The notes: a model not told the origin generated them from the sequence alone. A stretch of DNA of 64,000 nucleotides from Flavobacterium cauense R2A-7 (GCF_000498475.1 NZ_AVBI01000001.1:186001-250000); one strand, 5' to 3'; shown: positions 16,043 through 25,582, counted from the first letter of the stretch. Program-made: numbers and translations.

Positions 16043-17950
16043 ATGAAAAAAATTTACGCTTTATTGTTAACACTAACAGTTAGCACACTTTCTTTCGGAC
16101 AGGTAAACTATCTTAACGACAGTTTTAACTATGCCGATAACAGTTTATTAACCGCTAACGGTTGGACAGCTCACAGTGGCGCAGGAACTCAAGCCATTGA
16201 CGTAGGAGCTTCGAACGGTTTAACTTATGCCGGATATAACGATGGCGGCGCCAGTATTACAGGAGTAACCGCAGGAAATGCCGCTAAACTGGACAACAAT
16301 GGAGAAGACGTAAACAAAGCTCTTACCACTGCCCCAACAGCCGGAACAACAATATACATTTCATTCCTGTTGAATGTTTCTAATGCTAATGCAGGTTACT
16401 TTATGCATTTATCCCCTACTGCAACCGGTACTCAAACGGCAAGAGTTTTCGTAAAACCATCAACAATTGATGCAGTAAACAAATTCAATATCGGTATTTC
16501 CAATACCTCAACCGGAGTATTTGCAGCCACTCCAACAGAATTAAATTTAAATACTACCTATTTAGTTATAATAAAATATGACAATACCGCAACCGGTTCG
16601 GTAAGCCTTTGGATAAAATCCAGCGGAATCCCCGCAACAGAAGCTGCAGCCGGACCAGCAGAAGTTTCAGCATCCGGAAGTGGTAACGCAGCCATTGACA
16701 GAATTTGTTTAAGACAATTCAGCGCTACACAAAACGAAATCGTTGATGCATTATACATTTCTTCAACTTGGTTAGGAACAGCACCATGCAGCTTAAGCTT
16801 AGGTTTAGAAACCGCAGTTTGTGACGCTGTAACTTTAGCAATTGACACTTACACTGCCACAATTCCTTTTACAGGAGGAAACAGCGGAACTTACAATTTA
16901 TCCTCTAATGTGGGAACAATCGGAGGTAACAACCCTTCAACAACTGCATCTGGAAATATCATTATTACAAACATTCCTGAAGGAACTAACGCAACCCTAA
17001 CTATTACAGGAACTTGTGGATTAAGTAAAGTTATTGCTGCCCCACAATGCAAACCGGTTAATACTTTACCTTACAGCGAACCTTTCAACTATACTGTAGG
17101 AACCGCTTTAGGCACAACACAAAGATGGTCTAATGTTAACACAGGAGACGACATCTTAGCTGTTGCCGGAAGTCTAACTTACCCTGGTTTAACATCTTCA
17201 GGTAATTCTGTAGCTTTTGATAATGGTGGTATCGATTGTATCACTACTTTCACTGACACAAACACAAACACTTTGTTTACAGGATTCTTAATGAAGGTTA
17301 CTGACAACACTGCAATGGTGGAAGGAAGTCAAGATTACATTGCCGTTTTAACAGAAGACGGAAACTTCAGAGCACGATTATTCCTTAAAAAAACAGGCAC
17401 AACTTACCAATTTGGATTAGCTTCATCAGGCACAACTACTACAAACCTTTCCTCAGGATTCTTTAATGTTGGTGATGTCGTTTATGTAGTTATGGCTTAT
17501 GATTTTGCTACAAACGATCTAAAAGCTTGGTTCAACCCAACAGTTGCTACTTTCAGCGCTGCAACAGCTGCAGATCTAACAGAAGCAATGGCAGCCACTC
17601 CTATTGCCAAACTAAACGGTTTCATGTTACGTCAAGGAAATTCAAACGGAACTCCGTTTACTACAGTTGATGAACTTAGAATTGCTACAACAGTAGCGCA
17701 ATTAGGTGTTCAAGAAAACAACATCTCCGGATTAAACATTTACCCTAACCCGGCTAACGATTTCTTACACATCACTACTTCAGCTAACGGCGTGAAAACT
17801 GTAACGATTTATGATGTAGTTGGAAAACAGGTTTTAAACACTACCACTGCAAACGAAGTAATCAACGTTTCTTCATTAAACGCTGGTATTTATATGGTTA
17901 AAATTACTGAAGAAGGAAAAACAGCAACTAGAAAATTAGTTATCAAATAA
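16043..17950 (+). CDS. Secreted T9SS cargo protein with two lectin-like repeats
   Basis: A 635-residue protein with a signal peptide (about 1-19, ending SFGQ). It holds two related beta-sandwich segments, about 22-250 (NDSFNYADNSLLTANGW) and about 345-555 (SEPFNYTVGTALGTTQRW), which resemble laminin-G/LamG-like jelly rolls. A short domain lies between them. The C-terminus is a type A T9SS sorting domain: LNIYPNPANDFLHI...TATRKLVIK. It is probably exported and anchored at the cell surface, where it could bind polysaccharide or protein. No catalytic motif was found. A perfect -7 element precedes it and a terminator follows, so it is monocistronic. Confidence 0.8.
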   Translation: MKKIYALLLTLTVSTLSFGQVNYLNDSFNYADNSLLTANGWTAHSGAGTQAIDVGASNGLTYAGYNDGGASITGVTAGNAAKLDNNGEDVNKALTTAPTAGTTIYISFLLNVSNANAGYFMHLSPTATGTQTARVFVKPSTIDAVNKFNIGISNTSTGVFAATPTELNLNTTYLVIIKYDNTATGSVSLWIKSSGIPATEAAAGPAEVSASGSGNAAIDRICLRQFSATQNEIVDALYISSTWLGTAPCSLSLGLETAVCDAVTLAIDTYTATIPFTGGNSGTYNLSSNVGTIGGNNPSTTASGNIIITNIPEGTNATLTITGTCGLSKVIAAPQCKPVNTLPYSEPFNYTVGTALGTTQRWSNVNTGDDILAVAGSLTYPGLTSSGNSVAFDNGGIDCITTFTDTNTNTLFTGFLMKVTDNTAMVEGSQDYIAVLTEDGNFRARLFLKKTGTTYQFGLASSGTTTTNLSSGFFNVGDVVYVVMAYDFATNDLKAWFNPTVATFSAATAADLTEAMAATPIAKLNGFMLRQGNSNGTPFTTVDELRIATTVAQLGVQENNISGLNIYPNPANDFLHITTSANGVKTVTIYDVVGKQVLNTTTANEVINVSSLNAGIYMVKITEEGKTATRKLVIK

Positions 17951-17968
17951 TTCCTTTTTACCTTATAC

Positions 17969-18003
17969 AAAAAGCATCAACGAAAGTTGGTGCTTTTTTA
18001 TTT
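17969..18003 (+). terminator. Rho-independent terminator
   Basis: Stem aaaaagcatcaac/gttggtgcttttt with one G-T pair and a gaaa loop, followed by T-rich sequence. Confidence 0.85.
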
Positions 18004-18006
18004 TTG

Positions 18007-18014
18007 TACATTTG
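18007..18014 (+). promoter_or_regulatory. Promoter -7 element for the LuxE-like gene
   Basis: TACATTTG matches TAnnTTTG and lies only 4 bases before the ATG at 18019, implying a very short or absent leader. Confidence 0.5.
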
Positions 18015-18018
18015 TAAC

Positions 18019-18999
18019 ATGTTATCGACGTCCGACATTTTCCACATTGCTTCTAAAAAAGAGTTTGAAAAAATCACGCTCAAGGTTTTTCGTTACCAAT
18101 ACGATAACAACTCAGTATATCAAAACTTTTGCAACTTACTAAAGAAGAACAAAACAAACGTAAAATCGATTTCCGAAATCCCGTTTTTACCGATTCAGTT
18201 TTTCAAAACTCATGAAGTTGTAAGTTCAATGGCACCGATTCAGATTACGTTTACCAGTAGCGGAACCACAGGGATAGCAACCAGCCGTCATTTGGTAACC
18301 GATTTAAATTTCTATGAAGAAAGTTTCCGATTAGGGTTTTCGCAATTTTACGGTAATATTGAAGATTATGTAGTTCTGGCATTGCTCCCTTCGTATCTGG
18401 AAAGAGAAGGCTCGTCGCTAATTTACATGGCAGAAGATCTGATTAAAAGCTCCAACCATCCGGAAAGTGGTTTTTATTTGCACAATTACGACGAACTCAT
18501 TGAAAAACTGATTGCTTTGGACAACTCCGGACAAAACGTTATTCTACTTGGCGTTACTTATGCTTTACTGGATTTGATTGAAAAGCAAAATTTCCATCTA
18601 AAAAACACCATCATCATGGAAACCGGCGGCATGAAAGGCAAGCGCAGGGAAATCATCCGTGAAGAATTACACGAGCTGCTTTGCAAAGGTTTCGGCGTTT
18701 CCAAAATCCATTCCGAATACGGCATGACCGAATTGCTTTCACAGGCTTATTCGTTAGGCGACGGTATTTTCGAATGTCCGCCCTGGATGGAAATTCTGAT
18801 CCGCGACACCGAAGACGCTTTAAGTTATGTAGCCGAAGGAAAAACCGGCGGTATCAATGTAATTGACCTAGCCAATATCAATTCGTGTTCGTTTATCGCC
18901 ACGCAGGATTTGGGCAAAAAAAATCCCAACCATTCTTTCGAAGTGCTGGGACGTTTTGACAATTCTGATATTCGCGGTTGCAACCTGATGGTTATTTAA
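18019..18999 (+). CDS. LuxE/PaaK-like acyl-adenylating (acyl-protein synthetase) enzyme
   Basis: A 326-residue protein from the ATG at 18019; the frame opens at a TTG 15 bases earlier inside the promoter, so the ATG is preferred. The motif [16 protein letters not shown] is the phosphate-binding loop of the LuxE/adenylate-forming group, and [14 protein letters not shown] is the central Y-G-x-T-E motif. LuxE proteins activate fatty acids with ATP and hold them as acyl-enzyme. There are no lux reductase or transferase genes nearby. In Bacteroidota this protein is usually annotated acyl transferase and its substrate is unknown. The last 8 bases overlap the convergent tyrS gene. Confidence 0.75.
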   Translation: MLSTSDIFHIASKKEFEKITLKVFRYQYDNNSVYQNFCNLLKKNKTNVKSISEIPFLPIQFFKTHEVVSSMAPIQITFTSSGTTGIATSRHLVTDLNFYEESFRLGFSQFYGNIEDYVVLALLPSYLEREGSSLIYMAEDLIKSSNHPESGFYLHNYDELIEKLIALDNSGQNVILLGVTYALLDLIEKQNFHLKNTIIMETGGMKGKRREIIREELHELLCKGFGVSKIHSEYGMTELLSQAYSLGDGIFECPPWMEILIRDTEDALSYVAEGKTGGINVIDLANINSCSFIATQDLGKKNPNHSFEVLGRFDNSDIRGCNLMVI

Positions 19000-20281
19000 C
19001 CCTGATCACGTAATAATTTTTCTTTCCTTTCTGCAACAACAAAAACTGATTGTTAATCAAATCCTCTTTGGTGATGATTCGGTCTTCTCCGACTTTCTCT
19101 TTATTCAAAGAAATGGAATTTTGTTTCAACTCTCTGCGCGCATCGCTATTAGAAGCCAAGAAGTTGGTTTTGGCTGCCAATGCGGCAATCATATCCAAAC
19201 CTTCGTTCAAATCTGTCATAGCAATTTCCGCCTGAGGAACACCATCAAACACTTCTAAAAACGTTTTTTCATCCAACTTTTTCAGCTCCTCCATCGATGG
19301 GCTAAAAAAAGCACTGGAAGCGGCAATCGCATTTTCCAAATCTGCTGCAGAATGTACCATTATTGTAATTTCTTCCGCTAAACGTTTTTGCAACACTCTT
19401 AAATGTGGTGCTTCGTTATGTTCGGCAATTAATTTTTCAATCGTTTCTTTGTCCAAGAAGGTGAAAATCTTTATGTATTTTTCAGCATCAACATCTGATG
19501 TGTTTAACCAATATTGGTAAAATTTGTAAGGCGAAGTTCTTTCCGCATCTAACCAAATATTTCCACCTTCCGATTTCCCAAATTTTGTACCGTCTGCTTT
19601 TGTGATTAGCGGACAAGTTAACGCATAGGCTTTTCCGCCCTCAATTCGACGGACCAATTCCGTACCCGTGGTAATGTTTCCCCATTGGTCGCTTCCTCCC
19701 ATTTGCAGCGTACATTTTTTAGCACGGTATAAATGTAAAAAATCGTATCCCTGAACCAATTGGTAGGTAAACTCCGTGAACGACATTCCTTCCGAAGTTT
19801 CTCCGGTTAATCGTTTCTTCACCGAATCTTTCGCCATCATGTAGTTTACTGTAATGTGTTTTCCCACATCGCGAATAAAATCCAAAAACGAAAACTCCTT
19901 CATCCAATCGTAATTGTTAACCAATTCGGCAGCGTTTGGTGCATCGGAAGTAAAATCTAAGAATCGTGCCAACTGTCCTTTAATCGCCTCCTGATTGTGA
20001 CGCAAAGTAGCTTCGTCCAATAAATTTCTTTCATTGGATTTTCCCGAAGGATCGCCAATCATTCCGGTTGCTCCGCCTACAAGTGCTAATGGTTTATGAC
20101 CGCTTAATTGAAAATGTTTCAACAACATCACTCCAACCAAGTGCCCTATATGCAATGAATCGGCGGTTGGATCAATCCCCACATACGCCACACGCATCTG
20201 CTCCATCAAATGTTCTTCTGTGCCTGGCATTACGTCGTGGAGCATTCCTCTCCAAGTCACTTCTTCAATAAAATTTTTCAT
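18992..20281 (-). CDS. tyrS: Tyrosyl-tRNA synthetase
   Basis: A 429-residue class I synthetase charging tRNA-Tyr. The start is the ATG at 20281 ([13 protein letters not shown]); an in-frame start 21 bases upstream is unlikely. The HIGH motif is visible as SLHIGHLVG, the KMSKS loop as KFGKSEGG, and the tyrosine-specific [12 protein letters not shown] and [11 protein letters not shown] are present. The C-terminal S4-like RNA-binding part ends [14 protein letters not shown]. Length is normal. A TATCTTTG promoter element lies about 19 bases upstream. Confidence 0.97.
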   Translation of the reverse strand: MKNFIEEVTWRGMLHDVMPGTEEHLMEQMRVAYVGIDPTADSLHIGHLVGVMLLKHFQLSGHKPLALVGGATGMIGDPSGKSNERNLLDEATLRHNQEAIKGQLARFLDFTSDAPNAAELVNNYDWMKEFSFLDFIRDVGKHITVNYMMAKDSVKKRLTGETSEGMSFTEFTYQLVQGYDFLHLYRAKKCTLQMGGSDQWGNITTGTELVRRIEGGKAYALTCPLITKADGTKFGKSEGGNIWLDAERTSPYKFYQYWLNTSDVDAEKYIKIFTFLDKETIEKLIAEHNEAPHLRVLQKRLAEEITIMVHSAADLENAIAASSAFFSPSMEELKKLDEKTFLEVFDGVPQAEIAMTDLNEGLDMIAALAAKTNFLASNSDARRELKQNSISLNKEKVGEDRIITKEDLINNQFLLLQKGKKNYYVIRVK

Positions 20282-20299
20282 GTCTGTATTCAATTTCCA

Positions 20300-20307
20300 C
20301 AAAGATA
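20300..20307 (-). promoter_or_regulatory. Promoter -7 element of tyrS
   Basis: TATCTTTG on the minus strand, 19 bases before the tyrS ATG, matches the Bacteroidota consensus. Confidence 0.6.
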
Positions 20308-20312
20308 AACAG

Positions 20313-20343
20313 AATTAGGAATTAGGAATTAGGAATTAGGAAT
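20313..20343. repeat. Tandem 7-bp repeat (aattagg x4.5)
   Basis: Four complete aattagg units and a partial fifth lie between tyrS and the divergent SDR gene. The complementary word cctaatt occurs near 20468, so a long-range hairpin is possible. It is likely a slippage-prone spacer. Confidence 0.8.
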
Positions 20344-20496
20344 TTTTGAAACGAATCCTTCCGGAAATGCCGGGAATTTATTTTCCTGATTTGTATCACG
20401 CCCAGCGTTTCGGTTAATCAGAACTAAAAAATAAGCACCCGTATTTTGCAATCAAAAAAAAGGCAATTCCTAATTCATAATTCGTAATTTCGCCAT

Positions 20497-21501
20497 ATGA
20501 TATTAGTTACAGGCGGAACCGGTTTGGTAGGAGCACATCTTCTACTGCATTTACTTCAGAAAAATGAAGCGGTTCGCGCTATTTACCGTTCGGAGAAAAC
20601 CATCGAAAAAACCAGAAACCTTTTTCGTTCGGAAAACCAAATGGATTTGTTTGAAAAAATCGAATGGATCGTAGCCGATATCACCGACATCCCCGCCTTG
20701 GAAAAAGCATTCCAAAACGTTACACAAGTCTACCATTGTGCCGCACTGATTTCGTTTGACACGAATGACGAAGCTCTTTTAAGAAAAGTAAACATAGAGG
20801 GCACGGCCAATGTGGTAAATTGCTGTATCGATTTTAAGGTTAAAAAACTATGTCATGTAAGCTCCATTGCCGCTTTGGGCGACGTGAAAGAAGGAGAAAC
20901 CATCATTACGGAAGAAACCGAATGGAATCCGGAAAAAAACCACGGCGATTATGCCTTAACCAAATACGGCGCCGAAACGGAAGTCTGGAGAGGCTCGCAG
21001 GAAGGTTTGGAAGTAGTCATTGTGAATCCCGGAGTTATTTTTGGAAAAGGATTCGGAACAGCCGGAAGCGGGGAACTTCTGCAGAAAATTCAAAAAGGTT
21101 TTCCTTTCTACACCAAAGGTTTTACAGGCATTACCGCCGTTGACGATGTAGTAAAAATCATGATTCAACTCATGAACAGCTCCATTTCAGGAGAACGGTT
21201 TACCATCGTTTCAGAAAACATCATCTTTCAGAATTTGCTGAATACCATTGCCGATGCGATGCAGAAAAAAAGGCCTTACATTTATGCAAGACCTTTTATG
21301 ACTTCTTTATACTGGCGAATGGACTGGTTGTTTTCCAAACTGTTTTTCCAAAAACAAAAGTTTACCAGAGCCACTTCAAAATCTTCACATTCTACCGAAA
21401 TATATGATAATTCCAAAGTAATCAACACTTTGAATTTCAACTTTCAGCCCATGAAAGAATACCTGACTATTGTATCGCAGGCGTATCAGAAGGTGCAATA
21501 G
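20497..21501 (+). CDS. NAD-dependent epimerase/dehydratase (extended SDR) family protein
   Basis: A 334-residue Rossmann protein. The dinucleotide site is ILVTGGTGLVGAHLL (residues 2-16). The active-site region has HVSSIAALG and Y-x3-K as YALTKYGAE, and the pattern fits extended short-chain dehydrogenases such as dihydroflavonol-4-reductase-like proteins. Substrate cannot be assigned. The C-terminal part (about 250-334) is variable. Its 3' end overlaps the DUF4296 lipoprotein gene on the opposite strand by 35 bases. Confidence 0.8.
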   Translation: MILVTGGTGLVGAHLLLHLLQKNEAVRAIYRSEKTIEKTRNLFRSENQMDLFEKIEWIVADITDIPALEKAFQNVTQVYHCAALISFDTNDEALLRKVNIEGTANVVNCCIDFKVKKLCHVSSIAALGDVKEGETIITEETEWNPEKNHGDYALTKYGAETEVWRGSQEGLEVVIVNPGVIFGKGFGTAGSGELLQKIQKGFPFYTKGFTGITAVDDVVKIMIQLMNSSISGERFTIVSENIIFQNLLNTIADAMQKKRPYIYARPFMTSLYWRMDWLFSKLFFQKQKFTRATSKSSHSTEIYDNSKVINTLNFNFQPMKEYLTIVSQAYQKVQ

Positions 21502-21856
21502 CTTTTCCGGTTTCTTTTAACGACTGTTGGTTCAGTTCTTCTTTTTTGGCCGCAATGCGCTCGGAAACCTTCTTAAACAGCTTCTGGTAATTATGTGCAT
21601 CAGAAGCATAATAACGATTGCTTTGGGCAAAAGACGTACTGTCGATATGATACTTCTTGTATATCATTTCATTTACCTTAACATCATTCTGTAAAAAAAA
21701 CAACGGATTATTGGATTCGGCCGACTGCACTATGGCCAAATCATACAAAATATCCTCCATCACCTCTTTATCGATGAGATTTTCCGGTTTTTCCACGGCT
21801 TTTTTTCCGCAACTAAAAACGGCGAAGACAATAAATACTAAGGCTATTTTCTTCAT
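21467..21856 (-). CDS. DUF4296 lipoprotein
   Basis: A 129-residue protein from the ATG at 21856, one base after the pyrC stop; an ATG 12 bases upstream is less likely because it would overlap pyrC. The signal ends at a lipobox, AVFSCG, with Cys at residue 16. The body matches DUF4296 (LIDKEVMEDILYDLAIVQ and YKKYHIDSTSFAQSNRYY). The function is unknown; proteins of this type are found across Flavobacteriia, often after pyrC. It is probably anchored in the outer or inner membrane facing the periplasm. Confidence 0.8.
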   Translation of the reverse strand: MKKIALVFIVFAVFSCGKKAVEKPENLIDKEVMEDILYDLAIVQSAESNNPLFFLQNDVKVNEMIYKKYHIDSTSFAQSNRYYASDAHNYQKLFKKVSERIAAKKEELNQQSLKETGKAIAPSDTPAIQ

Positions 21857-21857
21857 A

Positions 21858-23198
21858 TTATCTTTCAAATAATAAACGTTGTCCGAAACGGGCTTCCTTT
21901 ACTTTGGCATTGGCATACACCAATTGTCCGTTTACAAAAGTATGCGAAATTCGCGATTTAAAATTCGTTCCCTCCAAAGGCGACCAACCACATTTGTATA
22001 AAATATTATCTTTATTGACCGTCCAAGGCAAAGCGGTATTAACAATAGCTAAATCAGCATAATAACCTTCACGGATGAAACCACGTTTTTCAATTTTGAA
22101 AATTTTAGCCGGATTGTGTGCCATTTTTTCCACGATTTTCTCCACAGAAATTTTACCCTGCAAATGCGCTTCAAACATGGCTACCACCGAATGCTGTACC
22201 AACGGTCCGCCGGATGGCGCGCTGGTATACGGATTCTGTTTTTCTTCCCAGGTATGTGGCGCATGATCGGTAGCAATAACATCGATTCGGTCATCCAATA
22301 AAGCTTTCCAAAGTCCGTCTTTGTCGGCTTGCGTTTTTACGGCCGGATTCCATTTGATTAAAGTACCTTTCGTTTCGTAATCGGCATCAGTGAACCAAAG
22401 ATGATGCACACAAACTTCTGCGGTTATCTTCTTGTCTTCCAAAGGAATTTTATTGGTAAACAAATCGGTTTCTTTTGCCGTGGAAACGTGAAAAATGTGC
22501 AAACGCGCTCCGGTTTTCTTGGCCAACGCAATCGCTTTTGAAGACGACAGATAACAAGCTTCTTCACTTCGAATCAAATGATGAAATTTCATTGGAATAT
22601 TGTCGCCGTATTCCGCTTTGTAGCGCTCCAGATTTGCTTTAATGGTTGCCTCGTCTTCACAATGCACTGCAATTAACATTGGTGTGCTGGAGAAAATTTT
22701 CTCCAAAACCTCTTCATTATCCACTAACATATTTCCGGTTGACGAACCCAAGAACAATTTGATTCCGGCCACATTACGCGGATTGGTTTTTAAAACCTCT
22801 TCTAAATTATCGTTTGTCCCGCCCATCATAAACGAATAGTTCGCATAGGAGGCACCGGAAGCAATTTCATATTTTTGCTCCAACAATTCCTGCGTAACAG
22901 CATTGGGAACGGTATTGGGTTGCTCGATAAACGAAGTCACCCCTCCGGCAACGGCGGCACGCGATTCGGACGCAATATCCCCTTTGTGTGTCAAGCCCGG
23001 TTCACGAAAATGTACCTGATCGTCAATGGCACCGGGAATCAGATAATTCCCTTCCGCATCAATAACCTGGGAAATGGAAGACTTGTGACTGATATCGGTT
23101 CCGATTTCCTTAATGAATTCGCCTTCAATCAGCACATCGCCTTCAAAAATCACCCCTTCATTTACAATCTTCGCATTTTTAATTAACGTTGAATTCAT
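21858..23198 (-). CDS. pyrC: Dihydroorotase
   Basis: A 446-residue amidohydrolase of pyrimidine biosynthesis that cyclises carbamoyl aspartate. The metal-site region reads IDDQVHFREPGLTHKGD: the first His of the usual HxH is Gln, while HFRxPG is retained. HIFHVSTAKE and ATDHAPHTWEEK supply later metal and substrate ligands. The Gln variant is, from memory, usual in this Bacteroidota subgroup. The gene is sandwiched between the Dpm1-like glycosyltransferase (4 bases upstream) and a DUF4296 lipoprotein (one base downstream), indicating one operon. Confidence 0.92.
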   Translation of the reverse strand: MNSTLIKNAKIVNEGVIFEGDVLIEGEFIKEIGTDISHKSSISQVIDAEGNYLIPGAIDDQVHFREPGLTHKGDIASESRAAVAGGVTSFIEQPNTVPNAVTQELLEQKYEIASGASYANYSFMMGGTNDNLEEVLKTNPRNVAGIKLFLGSSTGNMLVDNEEVLEKIFSSTPMLIAVHCEDEATIKANLERYKAEYGDNIPMKFHHLIRSEEACYLSSSKAIALAKKTGARLHIFHVSTAKETDLFTNKIPLEDKKITAEVCVHHLWFTDADYETKGTLIKWNPAVKTQADKDGLWKALLDDRIDVIATDHAPHTWEEKQNPYTSAPSGGPLVQHSVVAMFEAHLQGKISVEKIVEKMAHNPAKIFKIEKRGFIREGYYADLAIVNTALPWTVNKDNILYKCGWSPLEGTNFKSRISHTFVNGQLVYANAKVKEARFGQRLLFER

Positions 23199-23202
23199 GC
23201 TA

Positions 23203-23925
23203 TTATAGTGTATTGAATATTTTTTTTAATCGTAATGTAATCACCCCGAATATCGCTTCCTTAATAATCGCGTTGCTCATCTTGGACTGCCCTTTAGTTC
23301 GGTCCGTAAAAATAATCGGCACTTCGACAATTTTTAATTTATTGACAAATGTTCGGTATTTCATCTCAATCTGAAACGCATACCCTATGAATTTTATCTT
23401 ATCCAGATTGATCGTTTCCAACACATTTCGTTTGTAACAGACAAAACCGGCAGTAGCATCATGAATTTTCATACCCATGATAAAATCAACATACACCGAA
23501 GCAAAATAAGACATCAGCACACGGTTGAGTGGCCAATTCACTACATTTACCCCGGTTACGTATCGGGATCCTATCGCCATATCAGCACCATTTACACAAG
23601 CCTCGTGCAAGCGTTCCAAATCTTTGGGATTATGGGAAAAATCGGCATCCATTTCAAAAATATAGTCGAAATTATTCTGTAATGCCCATTTGAAACCGTG
23701 AACATAAGCCGTCCCCAAACCGGATTTTTTGGCCCGGTTTTCAAGATGCAGTCGTTCCGGAAACTCCCGTTGCAATTCCACCACCTTCTGAGCTGTTCCG
23801 TCAGGCGAATTATCATCTACAATTAAAACATGAAAAGGAGTACTCAGCGCAAATACGGCCCGAACAATGCTTTCTATGTTTTCGATTTCGTTATAAGTAG
23901 GAATAATTACTATACCTTGGCTCAT
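23203..23925 (-). CDS. Polyprenol monophosphomannose synthase-like family 2 glycosyltransferase
   Basis: A 240-residue GT2 enzyme. The nucleotide-sugar site is IVIIPTYNEIENIESIV with LIVDDNSPDGTA; the DxD-like motif is EMDADFSHNP, and GSRYVTGVNVVNW follows. It resembles dolichol-phosphate mannose synthase and lacks C-terminal membrane helices, so it probably binds membranes peripherally. It would load a sugar on a lipid carrier for cell-envelope glycosylation. It starts the operon with pyrC. Length and motif order match the family. Confidence 0.85.
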   Translation of the reverse strand: MSQGIVIIPTYNEIENIESIVRAVFALSTPFHVLIVDDNSPDGTAQKVVELQREFPERLHLENRAKKSGLGTAYVHGFKWALQNNFDYIFEMDADFSHNPKDLERLHEACVNGADMAIGSRYVTGVNVVNWPLNRVLMSYFASVYVDFIMGMKIHDATAGFVCYKRNVLETINLDKIKFIGYAFQIEMKYRTFVNKLKIVEVPIIFTDRTKGQSKMSNAIIKEAIFGVITLRLKKIFNTL

Positions 23926-24119
23926 TTTACTCTAAATTTACGTGCAAAAATACGTTATTTCTAACGGTGGAATCACAATAAAATTATAATAAATTTTCCA
24001 ACTAATAGTGATTTTACGTTTCTCGAGTGCTGTTTAAATCTGTCTGTTCGGTTTATTTCTGGCGGACGCTGAAACAAGATGCTCAATTCATGCTAAAAAT
24101 TAGTATTTTTACCTCCGCT

Positions 24120-24785
24120 ATGATGGATTTAATTTTTAACGAAAGAATACCTGAAAATAAGGACTGGGCAACAATACTGTTTGTCCTGTGCTTTACGCTG
24201 ATTGCCATTAATCGAGCCGTTTTTGAAGTTCGTTTCGCCGAATTCATCAGAATTGCCGTGTCTGACAAATACCTCAAAATATACCGGGACAGCGGCAACA
24301 TGAAAAGTTGGTTTACCATTTCCATGTTTATCGTTCAATTGATTTCGTTTGCGTTTTTGATTCAGATTACCCTGGCGTATTTCGGATTAACCACTAAAAC
24401 CAATTGGATTTCCTACATTCAGATTATCACCCTTTTAGGCGTATTTATACTTTCGAAATATTTGGTGGAAAAAATTATTGCCACCACTTTTAACATTGAA
24501 GATTTTAACGAACAGTTTAATTTACAGAAAGTTAATTACCGAACTTACATAGGTTTATTGGTTCTTCCCATTAACGTTCTGCTTTTTTACAACGATTTCT
24601 TGTCAAAAACACTGCTTCTTGTAATAATTTCTATTATTTTGATAATTAACATCCTAACATATTTCTTTTCTTTGAAGAATTATCAAAACTTAATACTAAG
24701 CAAGTTCTTTTATTTTATTTTGTATCTTTGCGCACTTGAAATAGCGCCCTATTATTTCATGTACTATTGGTTTACAAAAAGTTAG
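24120..24785 (+). CDS. DUF4271 integral membrane protein
   Basis: A polytopic membrane protein of about 221 residues from the ATG at 24120, with six hydrophobic segments. The open frame reaches ATG 24027. The family usually begins near the ENKDWATILFV motif and a TATTTTTA-like element lies just upstream of 24120, so the shorter start is preferred, with modest certainty. DUF4271 has no assigned activity. It sits immediately before the uroporphyrinogen-III synthase-like gene, an order common in Flavobacteria, and a TATCTTTG element inside its 3' end may serve that gene. Confidence 0.7.
   Translation: MMDLIFNERIPENKDWATILFVLCFTLIAINRAVFEVRFAEFIRIAVSDKYLKIYRDSGNMKSWFTISMFIVQLISFAFLIQITLAYFGLTTKTNWISYIQIITLLGVFILSKYLVEKIIATTFNIEDFNEQFNLQKVNYRTYIGLLVLPINVLLFYNDFLSKTLLLVIISIILIINILTYFFSLKNYQNLILSKFFYFILYLCALEIAPYYFMYYWFTKS
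24723..24730 (+). promoter_or_regulatory. Possible internal promoter for the hemD-like gene
   Basis: TATCTTTG in the 3' part of the DUF4271 gene, 78 bases before the hemD-like ATG; a perfect TAnnTTTG match. Confidence 0.4.
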
Positions 24786-24807
24786 AATAATTGATTTTCT
24801 TTAAAAT

Positions 24808-25566
24808 ATGAAAGTGAAAACTATCTTGGTTTCGCAACCAGAGCCTAAAGTGGAAAATTCACCATACTTTGAACTTCAGCAAAAACTGAAAATAAAAGTT
24901 GACTTTAGGCCTTTTATTCACGTAGAGGGCGTTTCGGCCAAAGAAGTCCGCGCACAAAAAATCGACCTGAACAATTTTACGGCCATCATCCTTACCAGCA
25001 AAAACTCAGTAGATCATTTCTTCAGAGTAGCCGAAGAGATGCGTTACAAAGTGCCGGAAGATTTAAAATATTTCTGCCAATCGGAAGCCATTGCTTTCTA
25101 TTTACAGAAGTACGTGGTCTACAGAAAACGTAAAATCTATGTGGGTCAGAAAGACTTTGTCGATTTGTCGCCGCTGATCAAAAAATACAAGGACGAAAAA
25201 TTCCTTTTACCGTCATCCGATCAATTGAATGCCGATATTCCGCAAACCTTAAACGGATTGAAAGTAAATTGGGTACCGGGAACGTTCTACAGAACGGTTA
25301 TGAGCGATCTTTCGGATTTGAAAGATGTATATTATGATGTTTTGGCGTTTTTCAGTCCGACCGGAATCAAGTCGTTGTTCAAAAACTTCCCTGATTTTGT
25401 TCAGAACAATACCAGAATTGCGGTTTTTGGAAGTACGACACAGAAAGAAGCATTGGAACACGGTTTACGAGTGGACATTATGGCGCCGACACCGGAAACC
25501 CCTTCGATGACCATGGCTTTGGAAAAATATATTATTAAAGCTAATAAAGAATCTAAGGATAAATAA
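24808..25566 (+). CDS. hemD: Uroporphyrinogen-III synthase
   Basis: A 252-residue two-domain protein of the HemD fold, which closes and rearranges hydroxymethylbilane in tetrapyrrole synthesis. Characteristic pieces are ILVSQPEP, FTAIILTSKNSVDHFF, LLPSSDQLNADIP, DVLAFFSPTGIKSLF, RIAVFGSTTQKEA and the C-terminal APTPETPSMTMALEKYI. HemD proteins are poorly conserved and no catalytic residue is invariant, so the call rests on this pattern. It follows the DUF4271 gene and ends at a strong terminator. A possible promoter lies within the upstream gene. Confidence 0.85.
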   Translation: MKVKTILVSQPEPKVENSPYFELQQKLKIKVDFRPFIHVEGVSAKEVRAQKIDLNNFTAIILTSKNSVDHFFRVAEEMRYKVPEDLKYFCQSEAIAFYLQKYVVYRKRKIYVGQKDFVDLSPLIKKYKDEKFLLPSSDQLNADIPQTLNGLKVNWVPGTFYRTVMSDLSDLKDVYYDVLAFFSPTGIKSLFKNFPDFVQNNTRIAVFGSTTQKEALEHGLRVDIMAPTPETPSMTMALEKYIIKANKESKDK

Positions 25567-25582
25567 CATTACTTTTTATATT

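Noticed and set aside
20313..20343. CRISPR-like repeat
   Set aside because: The 7-bp units are directly adjacent without spacers and no cas genes are near; it is a simple tandem repeat.
24027..24119. Upstream start for the DUF4271 protein
   Set aside because: The extra 31 residues lack family-like sequence and overlap a promoter-like element; kept as a possible alternative only.
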